Source: GCA-2748575 sp965222725
GTDB taxonomy: Bacteria > Pseudomonadota > Gammaproteobacteria > Pseudomonadales > Ketobacteraceae
Reading direction: 5' to 3'
Assembly (NCBI GenBank): GCA_965222725.1
Contig: OZ244969.1
Span: 4,712,001 to 4,776,000 of the forward strand
Length of the DNA: 64,000 nucleotides
Part shown: piece by piece, positions 17,947 through 28,507 of the stretch
Layout of the letters: every line of letters starts with the position of its first letter
How positions within the stretch are numbered: position 1 is the stretch's first letter
Notes under the pieces: model-generated
What the model was told of the DNA's origin: nothing
What the model saw: only the letters and a program-made list of their open reading frames with translations
Database searches by the model: none
Made by a program: the position numbers and the translations under genes

Positions 17947-18291
17947 TCAAACAAATTTGAGAACTTGTTCCAAGTTTATTCCTGTACGCTTTGCGTTACC
18001 GCTTGCTAACTCCAGTACTGCCTGTGTTCCTTTCGGCGCAATGCAAAAACGGAAAGGCCTAATATTTTCACGAATCCCCAACACTACACCTTCGCCACTT
18101 AAGAAAACTGCGTCTATGGAGAATCGCATACCCACCGTGTGAATACTTGCACATGGTATCAACACAAGCCCCTCACTATCATTGAGATGACTTCTGTTTA
18201 ATAGGCCAATCAGCCGTTTGAGCCAGGAGTCTGCCATAAATACCTGTAGATTCAGTGACACACCAACACAGTACACATTCCTTATCGCCAT
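17947..18291 (-). CDS. DUF192 protein
   Basis: A 114-residue protein with the DUF192 pattern: RLIGLLNR, the GLVLIPCASIHTVGMRFSIDAVFL core and AVLELASGNAKRTGI. DUF192 genes are often found in or near Tad/type IV pilus loci, but the molecular function is not established. There is no obvious signal peptide from this start. It lies 11 bp after tadC and 61 bp before the FHA gene, within the operon. Confidence 0.82.
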   Translation of the reverse strand: MAIRNVYCVGVSLNLQVFMADSWLKRLIGLLNRSHLNDSEGLVLIPCASIHTVGMRFSIDAVFLSGEGVVLGIRENIRPFRFCIAPKGTQAVLELASGNAKRTGINLEQVLKFV

Positions 18292-18302
18292 AACCAGTGG
18301 CT

Positions 18303-19262
18303 TCAGCTCAAGAGTAATTTCATCATAGTAGCGGGCAAAGCACCAATTTCAGCCAGTTTCACCACCATAACGAATGCCATCAACATAAAAATGATTGGAA
18401 ATAGAAATGCCATCATCGGTATTAGCATACGTACCGGCGCCTTATTAGCCACCTCTTCAGCCGTATTGAAACGCTCTGTGCGCCGCTGCTCCGCCTGAGC
18501 GGTTAACACGCTGACAATTTCACCACCGGTTTCCTCTGCCTGATTCATGGCACCCACAAAATTCCGAATAGTTGACACATGCATTCGGTCAGCCAAATCA
18601 CTAAGTGCTTCTCGCCTGGATTTTCCAGCCCGGATTTCCCTAAGTAGCTTGGCAAACTCCTCCCTGACCGGCCCGTGAGGCAGACTTGATATAGCTTGGG
18701 CTAGGGAGGATGAGTAGTTCAAACCAGCGCGCATTGATAACACCAGCAAATCAAGGAGAAACGGGAAATCCTTTGACACCAACCGGCGTCGTGTCCCGAC
18801 ACGATCCGACAACCAAATATCGGGATAGAAAAAGCCAAGCGCTACTATGGCACCCAGAATTATCATAGCTTCTGGCCCAAGAGACTGATCAATGTTGTAT
18901 ACGCCAAACACTGCTCCTATAGCAATGATTAGGCATACAAGCTTTAAGGTTACGAACTCTTCCGGCATGATGGCATAACTCAAACCACCGGCACTTAATC
19001 GCTTGCGTAATGATTGATAATAAACATCACCCAGCAATGAACGGACATCATTGGAAAATAACAAAATTAATGGCTTAAAGACGCTAAACAACATAGGGGG
19101 GGTATCGCGCCACTCTTCCAGTTGTTTCGCTCGCGGCCGGTTGGTAATAATCAGTTTCAGCAGTGCATAGACACCGAGCCCAATACCCAGACCTAACAGA
19201 ATAGGCGCCACATAGCCCGGAACATCCAGAGACAAAATGGTTTCCTTGATATACTCAAACAT
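18303..19262 (-). CDS. tadC: Tad inner-membrane platform protein TadC
   Basis: A 319-residue polytopic protein with an N-terminal helix (~18-40), two central helices (~115-150), a cytoplasmic type II secretion F domain (~165-290, LLVLSMRAGLNYSSSLAQAI and AEETGGEIVSVLTAQAEQRR) and C-terminal helices. It is paired with TadB to form the pilus platform. Its start overlaps the tadB end by 8 bp. Confidence 0.92.
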   Translation of the reverse strand: MFEYIKETILSLDVPGYVAPILLGLGIGLGVYALLKLIITNRPRAKQLEEWRDTPPMLFSVFKPLILLFSNDVRSLLGDVYYQSLRKRLSAGGLSYAIMPEEFVTLKLVCLIIAIGAVFGVYNIDQSLGPEAMIILGAIVALGFFYPDIWLSDRVGTRRRLVSKDFPFLLDLLVLSMRAGLNYSSSLAQAISSLPHGPVREEFAKLLREIRAGKSRREALSDLADRMHVSTIRNFVGAMNQAEETGGEIVSVLTAQAEQRRTERFNTAEEVANKAPVRMLIPMMAFLFPIIFMLMAFVMVVKLAEIGALPATMMKLLLS

Positions 19263-20163
19263 CGACGGTAACCACCTTCTTAATAAATATGGAACCCAAC
19301 ACAGCCATGGTCACCATTGCACCTATCCAGATATGCCCTAGAGTACTGGTAAATAAAAGCTCCATAGCTTCAGGCTCAAGCTTGTAAAAGACGAACCCCA
19401 TAAAAACGGGAAACGCAGTCGCCAGACGACCCTGGGCTTTTCCCATAGAAGTAAGCGCCCGAATCTTACCCTCCACTTTTGATTTTTCTCGTAGTGTCTT
19501 GGCAAGTATTTCCAGCGTATCTGCCAAGTTACCACCTACAGCACGGGAAATCTTTATGGCGGAATTCATAAGCACCACATCAGAACGGCCAATACGCTCA
19601 GCCAGTTCATCTAATGAATCATTTAGATCATTACCTACCCGATACTCCACCAGAATCTGAGCAAATTCTTGCGCGATCGGATCTGGTTGGTTTTTCACCA
19701 CCTGTTGAAAGGCCTTGACTAAATTCAGCCCCGAACGCATTGATGAGGAAAGAGCCAAGAGCGTATCCGGCATTTGCTCCACAAACTTGTCGGAGCGCTT
19801 CATTTTCATATATTTCAGAATTACCGGCGGGGCAAACAGGATTACACCAACAACAGAAGCGGCAATAACAATATTGAAAACCAAAAATGTTAATGGCCCC
19901 AAAACACTGGCCACTATTAAGGTGATTGTAAAAACCTGACCGGGCTCCATCAATATAACAACATCACGTAAGCCCTTATCTACCTGGGTAAAAAAGTTGC
20001 GTCGATAGAGCCTGAATATCTCTCCACCCACTCTCTGCACCAGAAACCCAACAAACACTGTAAACAACACAATAGTGAAAAAAATCAACAGAGGAGCGTG
20101 GGCTCGCATAAACGCAATCACCGGCGTCCAAAACTCACTGAAAGCTTGAAAATCTAATTCCAC
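19255..20163 (-). CDS. tadB: Tad inner-membrane platform protein TadB
   Basis: A 302-residue protein with N-terminal helix (~20-43), a central hydrophobic pair (~95-135) and a type II secretion F domain (LALSSSMRSGLNLVKAFQQVV; AVGGNLADTLEILAKTLREK), ending in hydrophobic helices. It works with TadC and the TadA ATPase. It overlaps tadA by 10 bp and tadC by 8 bp, so the three are translationally coupled. Confidence 0.92.
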   Translation of the reverse strand: MELDFQAFSEFWTPVIAFMRAHAPLLIFFTIVLFTVFVGFLVQRVGGEIFRLYRRNFFTQVDKGLRDVVILMEPGQVFTITLIVASVLGPLTFLVFNIVIAASVVGVILFAPPVILKYMKMKRSDKFVEQMPDTLLALSSSMRSGLNLVKAFQQVVKNQPDPIAQEFAQILVEYRVGNDLNDSLDELAERIGRSDVVLMNSAIKISRAVGGNLADTLEILAKTLREKSKVEGKIRALTSMGKAQGRLATAFPVFMGFVFYKLEPEAMELLFTSTLGHIWIGAMVTMAVLGSIFIKKVVTVDV

Positions 20164-21833
20164 GCTTCACTCACTCCAGGTATTTCCATCTCTACTTCCC
20201 TGAAGATTGAGGTGTCTAGATTGACCCCCTGACCGATGCTGTCCCGGTAAAATCTCGGCACATGACCTGTCGCCCGGTATTCACCGATAATACGACCGTT
20301 CTCATCGTTGCCCATCTTCACAAACTCGAAAATAGGTTGCAAAACTATTTTATCGCCCTCAATACCTATCACTTCCATTATGTGAGTGATCTTTCTTGTT
20401 CCATCTGCAAGGCGGCTTTGTTGCACCAAAACATCCACCGCTGAAGAAATTTGCTCCCGAATCGCCTTCGAAGGAAGCTCAACCCCCGCCATCATCACCA
20501 TGACTTCAAGTCGGCTAAGGAAATCCGCGGGAGAATTAGCGTGTCCGGTAGTCAGTGATCCATCATGCCCTGTGTTCATGGCCTGAAGCATATCCAGCGC
20601 CTCACCGCCACGACACTCGCCCACCACTATACGGTCGGGCCGCATTCGTAACGCGTTAATCACGAGATCTCGTATACTTACCCGTCCTTTACCTTCCGCG
20701 TTCGCCGGACGACTTTCCAGAGCTACAACATGTGGCTGATTTAGACGTAACTCCGCCGCGTCTTCTATTGTTACAATGCGTTCTTCAGGGGATATAAAGT
20801 TGGACAGTATATTCAGCAATGTGGTTTTACCAGACCCCGTACCACCTGAAATCACCACATTTTGTTTAAGCTGCACTGCCACCTTTAAAAACAAGGCCAT
20901 ATCACGATTAATAGAGCCATATTTGATAAGATCATTAATATAAAGTTGTTGTTTGGCAAATTTCCGAATGGTAATTGTAGGGCCGTTCAATGCCAGTGGA
21001 GGGATTATCGCATTAACACGGGAACCATCTGGGAGACGGGCATCCACCATTGGTGAACTCTCATCAATACGCCGTCCCAATGGAGACACAACACGGTCAA
21101 TAATTGCCAACAGCGATTGGCTACCGGTGAATCGGTTCTCGGCAAGCTCCAACCTGCCATTACGCTCTACATAAATCTGGTCCGGGCCGTTAACCATGAT
21201 CTCCGTAACATCAGGATCATCGAGAAGCGGTTCCAGTGCTCCCAATCCAATTGCTTCCGCCACCACCTGTCGTTCAAGCTCTTCCCGAGTAATTTCATCA
21301 GGAATTTTGGAGATACGGTCACGAATGATCTCCCGGGTAGCAATCTTAGCTTCACTACGAAGCTCATCCAAAGACATTTCTTCCAGATTATTGCGCTTTC
21401 GCAGATCCAGATACTCCAGTATCAACGAATGGATTTTTCGCTTGGTACTGACTAACTCCTCGCTTTCCTGGACCGTTCTGGAACGCACCATAGTGCGATC
21501 TTCGTTCCGAAATTCGTCATCCTGCTGTTCCACTTGCACACCTGGCGTTCTTATAATTGCAAGCCTCAATTCGCCAAATGTCAGCTCCATCCCTTCGCAC
21601 AGGATTAAAGCCTCCTCAACACGTTCACCGTCTCGCCAAGTGCCATTGGTACTACCCTTATCCGTGAATACAGCTGAATCTTCATCAACAATAATAGAGC
21701 CATGCGTTCGAGACACCAGCGGATCGTTGAGTATTACATCGCAAGCATCCCCCTTACCCAAGGTGTATTCACCCGACTCCAAACGGAAATTGGTCCGATT
21801 CTGGTTCTGGTCGACAATATCAAACTCTAACAT
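20154..21833 (-). CDS. tadA: Tad pilus ATPase TadA/CpaF with N-terminal FHA domain
   Basis: Secretion ATPase that powers pilus assembly. The 559 residues split into an FHA domain (~1-100, LGKGDACDVILNDPLVSRTHGSI and GSTNGTWRDGERV), a linker with many acidic and basic residues, the CpaF N-terminal domain, and the ATPase core with Walker A GGTGSGKTTLL (about residue 330) and RIVVGECRGGEALDMLQAMNTGHDG (Walker B region, His box). Usual TadA proteins are ~420-480 residues and lack FHA, so the fusion accounts for the extra length and places the motor under phospho-threonine recognition. Confidence 0.95.
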   Translation of the reverse strand: MLEFDIVDQNQNRTNFRLESGEYTLGKGDACDVILNDPLVSRTHGSIIVDEDSAVFTDKGSTNGTWRDGERVEEALILCEGMELTFGELRLAIIRTPGVQVEQQDDEFRNEDRTMVRSRTVQESEELVSTKRKIHSLILEYLDLRKRNNLEEMSLDELRSEAKIATREIIRDRISKIPDEITREELERQVVAEAIGLGALEPLLDDPDVTEIMVNGPDQIYVERNGRLELAENRFTGSQSLLAIIDRVVSPLGRRIDESSPMVDARLPDGSRVNAIIPPLALNGPTITIRKFAKQQLYINDLIKYGSINRDMALFLKVAVQLKQNVVISGGTGSGKTTLLNILSNFISPEERIVTIEDAAELRLNQPHVVALESRPANAEGKGRVSIRDLVINALRMRPDRIVVGECRGGEALDMLQAMNTGHDGSLTTGHANSPADFLSRLEVMVMMAGVELPSKAIREQISSAVDVLVQQSRLADGTRKITHIMEVIGIEGDKIVLQPIFEFVKMGNDENGRIIGEYRATGHVPRFYRDSIGQGVNLDTSIFREVEMEIPGVSEAWN

Positions 21834-21846
21834 TTTGATCTAACCA

Positions 21847-23133
21847 TTAATCGTACAGACTCCAGCTCTGCGCTTCCTCGCCAGCCTGTCGACTGAGATC
21901 TCTCGAATACTGCAGCAGATCGCGATTTTTCTGGCTATCCGGGTCCACCAGATACGGCGTTACAAATACCACCAATTCGGTGGTTCTTTCTACGAAGTTT
22001 CTTGATTTAAACAGTTCACCAAGAATAGGGATAGCACTAAGCCCCGGTACTTTGCTGAGAGCCTTGGAATCATCCGCCTGCAACATACCGGAGATCACCA
22101 TCGTCTGACCATTCTGGACATTCATTTCCATTTTGGTTCTACGGGTAGTAAAACCCGGAATATCTTGGACCTGAACACTGGGATCGATCGCGCTAACCTC
22201 CACCTCAATCTCAGTAGCAATAAATCCATCAGGGTCAGTAATCGGTTGCATTTTTAGAATGACACCGACCTGTTTGAAAGTAACAGACAAAGAACCATCG
22301 TTATCTCTGATTGGTATGGGTATCTCACCTCCGGCTAAAAATTCTGCTTTTGAGCCGCTTCTGGTCACCAGCTTTGGTTGCGCTAATACTCGGGCAACAC
22401 CTTCCTCCTGCAATAGCTCAATTGCAGAAGTTACATTTGATGCAATTCCAAAGCTCGAAGAATCTTTATCGAAATCAATAAAATTAGAGAAAGAACCACT
22501 CAACGAGTATCCGGGGCCAGCAAAATCCTCAGTATTCCAGCGAACCCCTAAATCCTTCAGATCGCTCCGCCGCACCTCAACCACTTGCACATCCATCATT
22601 ACCATCGCCTGCAGACTAACAGTGGGTTTAATTATATTAAAAACTACTGTTCCACTCTGGATCTCTTTTTGCAGCTTCTTCTTCATATCTTCAAGAATAA
22701 CCAAATCCTGCTCTCGTAATACCCGCCCCTCAATAAACACGATACCGTTCTCCTCTCTCGCGTTAACGCCCTCTACGTCAGCCAGAACAATATTAGCGAT
22801 TTCTAAAACCTGCACCCAAGAATTATCAACCACCCTCAACAAATAACGAGTTTGTTTACCAAGATCTGTCCATACCCGAAGGTCGGTCACCCCAGCTTTC
22901 AAGCCTGTCAGCAAAATCTCATCAGGCCCCGTTGCTTGAGCATTAGCGATATCCGGGTGGCCTATCGATACCCGCATAACTCCAGGGTAATTCATCAACC
23001 GGGTTTGCCCCTGTACAACAGAGACTGTTCTTTCGTATCGGTCTGACGCGCTAGCACCGGTGATCGAAAAAGCAAACAAGCATATGGAAATATTAAGAAT
23101 GAGTATCCGCGTTGCGGACAGACTAAACCGCAT
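21847..23133 (-). CDS. rcpA: Tad outer-membrane secretin RcpA/CpaC
   Basis: A 428-residue secretin. It has a signal peptide (to about A29), an N-terminal pilus-assembly domain (RTVSVVQGQTRLMNYPGVMRVSIGHPDIANA), a BON-like segment (~110-165) and the C-terminal secretin domain with LAGGEIPIPI, TRRTKMEMNVQNGQTMVISG and VPGLSAIPILGELFKSR. It forms the outer-membrane pore for the pilus. It lies 13 bp before tadA and 61 bp after rcpC. Confidence 0.94.
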   Translation of the reverse strand: MRFSLSATRILILNISICLFAFSITGASASDRYERTVSVVQGQTRLMNYPGVMRVSIGHPDIANAQATGPDEILLTGLKAGVTDLRVWTDLGKQTRYLLRVVDNSWVQVLEIANIVLADVEGVNAREENGIVFIEGRVLREQDLVILEDMKKKLQKEIQSGTVVFNIIKPTVSLQAMVMMDVQVVEVRRSDLKDLGVRWNTEDFAGPGYSLSGSFSNFIDFDKDSSSFGIASNVTSAIELLQEEGVARVLAQPKLVTRSGSKAEFLAGGEIPIPIRDNDGSLSVTFKQVGVILKMQPITDPDGFIATEIEVEVSAIDPSVQVQDIPGFTTRRTKMEMNVQNGQTMVISGMLQADDSKALSKVPGLSAIPILGELFKSRNFVERTTELVVFVTPYLVDPDSQKNRDLLQYSRDLSRQAGEEAQSWSLYD

Positions 23134-23194
23134 GTTTTGATCCTTTTATTCTTGTAAAAAATAGGATTACTATTGAGGAAAGAAACCGAACTAA

Positions 23195-24001
23195 CTAGGA
23201 GCGCGTTCCACCCTTTATGAGTTCGAACCCCCAACTGGTGGCACGCTGAGGCTCGGGGGCATTATCTTGAGGAATATCAACCAAATTGTCGATCGTCACA
23301 TAATCACTAAATCCAGACTCATCATCCTTGGTGCCACGCAGCAAAACTGAAATGTCTCCTACTGTTTGAGCATGGATAATCTTGGTCGCATAAAGTGGAG
23401 TCACTCCAAGAGTTATTTCAGAATATTTCTTCTGATTCCGTTCCTTTATCCCATCATCTATATCCTTACCCGCCGCCAATACTCTAATGTTTTCTACCAG
23501 CGGTACGGTCCTGTCTCTATCCCCATCTTTCAATGTAATGTAAAGGTCTACACTATCACCAGGGTTCAGGAAACCAGAAATAGTGTCAAGTGTATCAACA
23601 GGGATCGTTATCGCTCTCTCGCCTTTCTGAAGCATTCCAGCGAGCCCCTCAATTTTGACGCTAGTTACGTGCATCGGCAGAATAGGCTCTCCCGCTTTGA
23701 TTGCATGAACAAGTGGCCTTCCATTCAATTTGCTTCCGAAAGCGCTGGGAGAAACAGCATCCCTATGAACATACGCCGCAGGAATGTTTCTTATCTGAGC
23801 GCTTTGCGATGATACTATTTCACCAACCCCCATATCGCGCCCAGCAACAACAACAGGGATAGCCTGCCTTTCTTGATCGAATGAACTCTGATACTCAGTG
23901 ACTTCTGTGGTGATATAATCTTGGGTAAGGAACCATCCGGCCCCGCCAGCAAGCAAGGCTCCAACCAAAAGGAATATTGTGATTTTGTTATTGTTTTTCA
24001 T
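23195..24001 (-). CDS. cpaB: Flp pilus assembly protein CpaB/RcpC
   Basis: A 268-residue protein with one N-terminal membrane helix (~8-27, ITIFLLVGALLAGGAGWFL), then an SAF-type domain (VVVAGRDMGVGEIVSSQSAQIRNIP) and a CpaB/RcpC C-terminal domain (GERAITIPVDTLDTISGFLNPGDSVDLYITL). It is periplasmic and stabilises the secretin in known Tad systems. Neighbours on both sides are Tad genes. Confidence 0.93.
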   Translation of the reverse strand: MKNNNKITIFLLVGALLAGGAGWFLTQDYITTEVTEYQSSFDQERQAIPVVVAGRDMGVGEIVSSQSAQIRNIPAAYVHRDAVSPSAFGSKLNGRPLVHAIKAGEPILPMHVTSVKIEGLAGMLQKGERAITIPVDTLDTISGFLNPGDSVDLYITLKDGDRDRTVPLVENIRVLAAGKDIDDGIKERNQKKYSEITLGVTPLYATKIIHAQTVGDISVLLRGTKDDESGFSDYVTIDNLVDIPQDNAPEPQRATSWGFELIKGGTRS

Positions 24002-24014
24002 ACTACGCGGCCTC

Positions 24015-24317
24015 TCAAGGCTGATAAATACTTTCTATGAAATCTTCTTGTTTCCTGTGCAGGGCCTGCACCAACCCGGGTGTGGCAATAGCTCCGGAGT
24101 GATATTCATCAAGATATTCTCCGGTGCCAACATGTTCGCTGTCGGTTTCCCATAAACCTCCGGAACCATCATTCCCGACACTACCACCAACAAATCCGTA
24201 CCATACGATGATCATCAGAAACACCGCCGCTACCATATATTCGGTTAACGCCTGGCCCTCTAAAGACTTTTTAGATGGTACGCTTCTCGTTAGCACTGTA
24301 TCCACACTCGCACACAA
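24015..24317 (-). CDS. Small pilin-like protein of the Tad locus
   Basis: About 100 residues from a TTG start (24317); GTG codons a few residues downstream are alternatives. The sequence SLEGQALTEYMVAAVFLMII (residues ~18-37) has the type IVb layout: a basic leader, Gly at -1, a Glu a few residues into the mature part and a hydrophobic helix. The remaining ~60 residues are Gly- and acid-rich. It probably is a minor pilin. It lies 13 bp before cpaB. Confidence 0.6.
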   Translation of the reverse strand: MCASVDTVLTRSVPSKKSLEGQALTEYMVAAVFLMIIVWYGFVGGSVGNDGSGGLWETDSEHVGTGEYLDEYHSGAIATPGLVQALHRKQEDFIESIYQP

Positions 24318-24322
24318 AACGT

Positions 24323-25053
24323 CTACTTAATCCAATGTATCAAAATATGACTGCGGTTTCTGTCAATTCCGGTTAATTTTTTTATAGTGATTTGTAACAA
24401 CTCAGAGCTACGCTGATAATGCTGAACCAGTGAGTTCTCACTATCACCCGTCTGGTACACCAGCTTCCAACCCTGAAAATCCATCTGATTCTCATAATAA
24501 CTTCTATTAAAATCAAGCCTTTTGTGACTTTCTATAGTTAGGGTTTCGGTGCGCCGGCCATCATCCAGGCTTTCAACTTTAGAGGCAATTTTTGCCCCCG
24601 GCGGCACCGGGAGTTTGGACTTCTTGTCTGACCGCCTCTTTCCCGGGATTCAGACACAACGATCTTGCCTTTAATGAAACCATTTTCCAAGCGGAACTGC
24701 ACTGTGGTGTAGTAGCCGCGGAGATCCTGGCTAAGAATGGTGTAAATTCCGAAATCTTTTTCAGAGGTCTGACCATGCCCTTCCATCCGCCAGTAGTTGC
24801 GGTAAAAGGATTTAACTTGATCCGCAGTTCCTGCGAATTCAAACATCTTGATCGACATCGGTAGGCCATTGTAGGCCATGTTTTTGGACACCCAGTACCA
24901 ACTAGCACCACCCGGAGCCGGAACTTCAGGCAAATCGGAATCTAGCGGATCTAATCCCAAGCCGAAAGCATGCACTGAAAAGAAAAAACTGATAAAAGCC
25001 AAAGCGCCACAATGGCCTCTGACTGTCACTGATTTCAGTAATACCAGCAACAC
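24323..25053 (-). pseudogene. Frameshifted exported protein with a duplicated domain
   Basis: Two overlapping frames look like halves of one protein. The first runs from a GTG at 25053 (4 nt after the preceding stop; a GTG at 25029 is an alternative) through a signal-like segment (ALAFISFFFSVHAFG) and a domain beginning PAPGGASWYWVSKN and ending GKIVVSES. The second, in the -1 frame, continues KKSKLPVPPGAKIASKVESL to a stop at 24323. The halves look like copies of one domain (PxPxGA...SFYRNYW / FNRSYYENQM...GWKLVYQ). The switch lies at about 24620-24655; restoring one base would fuse them. It could be a true mutation, a sequencing error or programmed frameshifting. I recognise no family. Confidence 0.65.
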
Positions 25054-25057
25054 AACG

Positions 25058-25924
25058 TTACAGATCAGTCGGCAATAACGTATCCTGAGCATCTGAGGTG
25101 GTATCAAAGCCACCCTCACCCCTAACCAGATCCACTTCATCAAACCCGAGAAAATCGAGAGCAGGATAGGTGGTTCTATCACCTTCAAAATACCCGAGCG
25201 CCTGACGCTCTCCCGTTAAGTCATCCTGCCCTGACCCGTCAAAGGCCACGTGGCTTGTTGCTACTGTAAAATCACTGGAAGAGCCCGGCATCCAACCGCC
25301 AGCAACAAGAGCTGAATGGCTTGAGGTATTGAACTGGTTTCTTCCAGCTATCGAATCGTTTGGAAGCGAATCTGGATCATCATAATCTACTCGCCTGTAG
25401 CTAGAAAACCTAACCGTCTTAAGCAGAGAATAGTCAGAATTGATGGCGATACTGATTTCGGGCGACTGCATAGCAATATTACTATTAAGCGCAGATCGTA
25501 AAGTTTGAACCAAGCGCGTATTTTCATTTACCATACCAACACCCGCAATGGTTCCAGGGGATGGTGTGCGCACGGACACAGGCTGCCCACCGTTGATTGT
25601 ACGATCAACAATAGATGGTAAACTGGCAGTATTCAGCTCCTTGCCTGGACCAAAATCGGTATAGTTCTTCTCTAGGTAGATCTTACGTACATTGTCGGCA
25701 ATTCTCTCCTCAATATAGCTGCTGTCAACGCCAAACTCGGAGCTCTCGGCATAAACAGTGCGCTCCCACGCAGCTAAACGACCGGCTTCAACAGTTTCCG
25801 TATTCAGGCTTAAGAGGTTCGAGAAAGAAGCAAGCACGAGCAACAACGGTACCAGCACAGCCATGGTAACTATAAACTCTGAAACTGACTGACCCTCTTG
25901 ACGCTTAACACCAATGTTGTTCAA
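25058..25924 (-). CDS. TadE/TadG-like pseudopilin
   Basis: I place the start at a TTG at 25924, preceded by GAGG with 6-nt spacing; upstream codons would overlap the preceding gene. This gives 288 residues: basic leader (VKRQEGQ), SVSEFIVTMAVLVPLLLVLASF membrane helix in the pilin-like position, then NLLSLNTETVEAGRLAAWERTVYAES, a TadE-like helix continuation, and a ~230-residue periplasmic region rich in Ser, Asp and Asn. Probable Tad minor pseudopilin. It lies 43 bp after the TadG-like gene. Confidence 0.7.
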   Translation of the reverse strand: MNNIGVKRQEGQSVSEFIVTMAVLVPLLLVLASFSNLLSLNTETVEAGRLAAWERTVYAESSEFGVDSSYIEERIADNVRKIYLEKNYTDFGPGKELNTASLPSIVDRTINGGQPVSVRTPSPGTIAGVGMVNENTRLVQTLRSALNSNIAMQSPEISIAINSDYSLLKTVRFSSYRRVDYDDPDSLPNDSIAGRNQFNTSSHSALVAGGWMPGSSSDFTVATSHVAFDGSGQDDLTGERQALGYFEGDRTTYPALDFLGFDEVDLVRGEGGFDTTSDAQDTLLPTDL

Positions 25925-25967
25925 TTTACACCTCTTCTTATAGGCACCCAGAGCAAAAGAACACTGA

Positions 25968-27527
<1,560 letters not shown>

Positions 27528-27557
27528 AGACGCTAATTTGAAGTGAAGAAGGTAGGC

Positions 27558-27589
27558 AAAAAGGAGGCCAGCCTATAGCAGGCCTCCTT
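27558..27589 (-). terminator. Hairpin after the pilin gene (attenuator)
   Basis: A perfect 9-bp GC-rich stem (AAGGAGGCC 27561-27569, complement 27581-27589) with an 11-nt loop; on the coding strand it is followed by a total run of five T. It lies 10 bp after the pilin stop and ~30 bp before the next gene. In pilus operons such a hairpin lets the pilin be made in large excess over the assembly proteins. Confidence 0.8.
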
Positions 27590-27598
27590 GAATTAAAG

Positions 27599-27943
27599 TT
27601 ACTCAGTAATTGCAGTTCTTGAAGCTGTACCAGACGTACCGTTTTTAAGAGTTTCAGTGTTACCACCAAAATTCTCCAAACTAACGGCCACACCAGCCTC
27701 TGCCACTGCCGTGTCGCCATAGTCCTCTGCTGCACGGTTTAGGTCATCTGAATCACTCTGAGCACCACCACCGATTTCATTCGCCATGGCAGCCACCTGG
27801 TTACGCGCAGCGCCACCGAACAGACCCATAACAGCGATACCGGCAACAGCGATCAGAGCTACGATGATCAGATATTCGGACATGCCTTGTCCGCGTACAT
27901 TTTTCTTGGCACGTGTTCTTGCAATGGTTTGAGAAAGTTTCAT
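27599..27943 (-). CDS. Flp-like major pilin candidate
   Basis: A 114-residue protein with a basic leader (MKLSQTIARTRAKKNVRGQG), then MSEYLIIVALIAVAGIAVMGLFGG: Gly before the helix, Glu near the start of the mature part and a Flp-like hydrophobic stretch. A ~60-residue acidic, Gly/Ala-rich tail follows, longer than in classic Flp pilins. AAGGGC lies 7 nt before the ATG. It is first in the operon, right before an attenuator, as expected for the main subunit. Cleavage site and subunit role are inferred. Confidence 0.8.
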   Translation of the reverse strand: MKLSQTIARTRAKKNVRGQGMSEYLIIVALIAVAGIAVMGLFGGAARNQVAAMANEIGGGAQSDSDDLNRAAEDYGDTAVAEAGVAVSLENFGGNTETLKNGTSGTASRTAITE

Positions 27944-28201
27944 GTAGAAAGCCCTTATAATTTATTAATGTTTGTTTTGTCTTTTTATTTGGGAATTCAG
28001 CAAGTTGCCGAATGCCCGAATAGATATCACGTCTCGCACGTTGTTTTCAACCTCTTAGTGACGAATGGTCGTTTGCACCGAACATCGCCCTTCAGAAGTA
28101 GACGTATACCCTAGGTCGATATACTTTCATATTTGCGATTTAAGTCAATAGGACCAAACGGCTCATAATTGGGCGCCCAAAGGTGTTACAGTCCAGAGAC
28201 A

Positions 28202-28217
28202 TATGCCATTTGGCATA
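28202..28217. promoter_or_regulatory. Palindromic operator-like site
   Basis: TATGCCA-TT-TGGCATA is a perfect 7-bp inverted repeat with a 2-bp centre. It lies about 55 bp upstream of the candidate pilin -35 and ~215 bp from the kinase promoter. Symmetry and position suit a dimeric regulator; I do not recognise the site. Confidence 0.45.
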
Positions 28218-28415
28218 ACCAAGGGGTGCGTAAGGCACGAAAAATCAACAACCTAGAGAGCCTGTGATTGCACCAGAATGGCTGCCGTGTACAATAAGCG
28301 GGACTTTCGTGTTAACAATAATTAACAAAAGCAAAACGATGTTTTCGGTCGAGAAGCCCCATAGTTGCCCTGCCTGAGTTTACAGCGAAAAACCGCAAAT
28401 TTTTCTGCGTGATAA

Positions 28416-28445
28416 TTGGGTGAAACCGGAAAAAGAAAATATAAT
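28416..28445 (+). promoter_or_regulatory. Promoter candidate for the Ser/Thr kinase
   Basis: TTGGGT (3 of 6) and a perfect -10 TATAAT (28440-28445) with 18-bp spacing. The start of transcription would be near 28452, ~56 nt before the kinase ATG. TTGACA at 28471-28476 lies too near the gene and lacks a -10. Confidence 0.5.
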
Positions 28446-28507
28446 TAGATTTATAAATCACCAACTTATTTGACAGTGCTCAACCAAACGGGGACGTAAT
28501 CAGAGGC

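Larger units (their letters stand above)
27944..28507. promoter_or_regulatory. Divergent pilin / kinase regulatory region
   Basis: 564 bp without a credible gene. It holds a palindrome at 28202-28217, a kinase promoter at 28416-28445 and a weak minus-strand candidate for the pilin operon: TTGACT (28143-28148) and TATATC (28118-28123), spaced 19 bp. The region is AT-rich, typical of a regulated promoter. Confidence 0.6.

Noticed and set aside
28190..28240. Sigma-54 promoter near TGGCATAACCAAGGGGTGC
   Set aside because: The GG to GC distance is 14 bp rather than 10, so the -24/-12 geometry fails.
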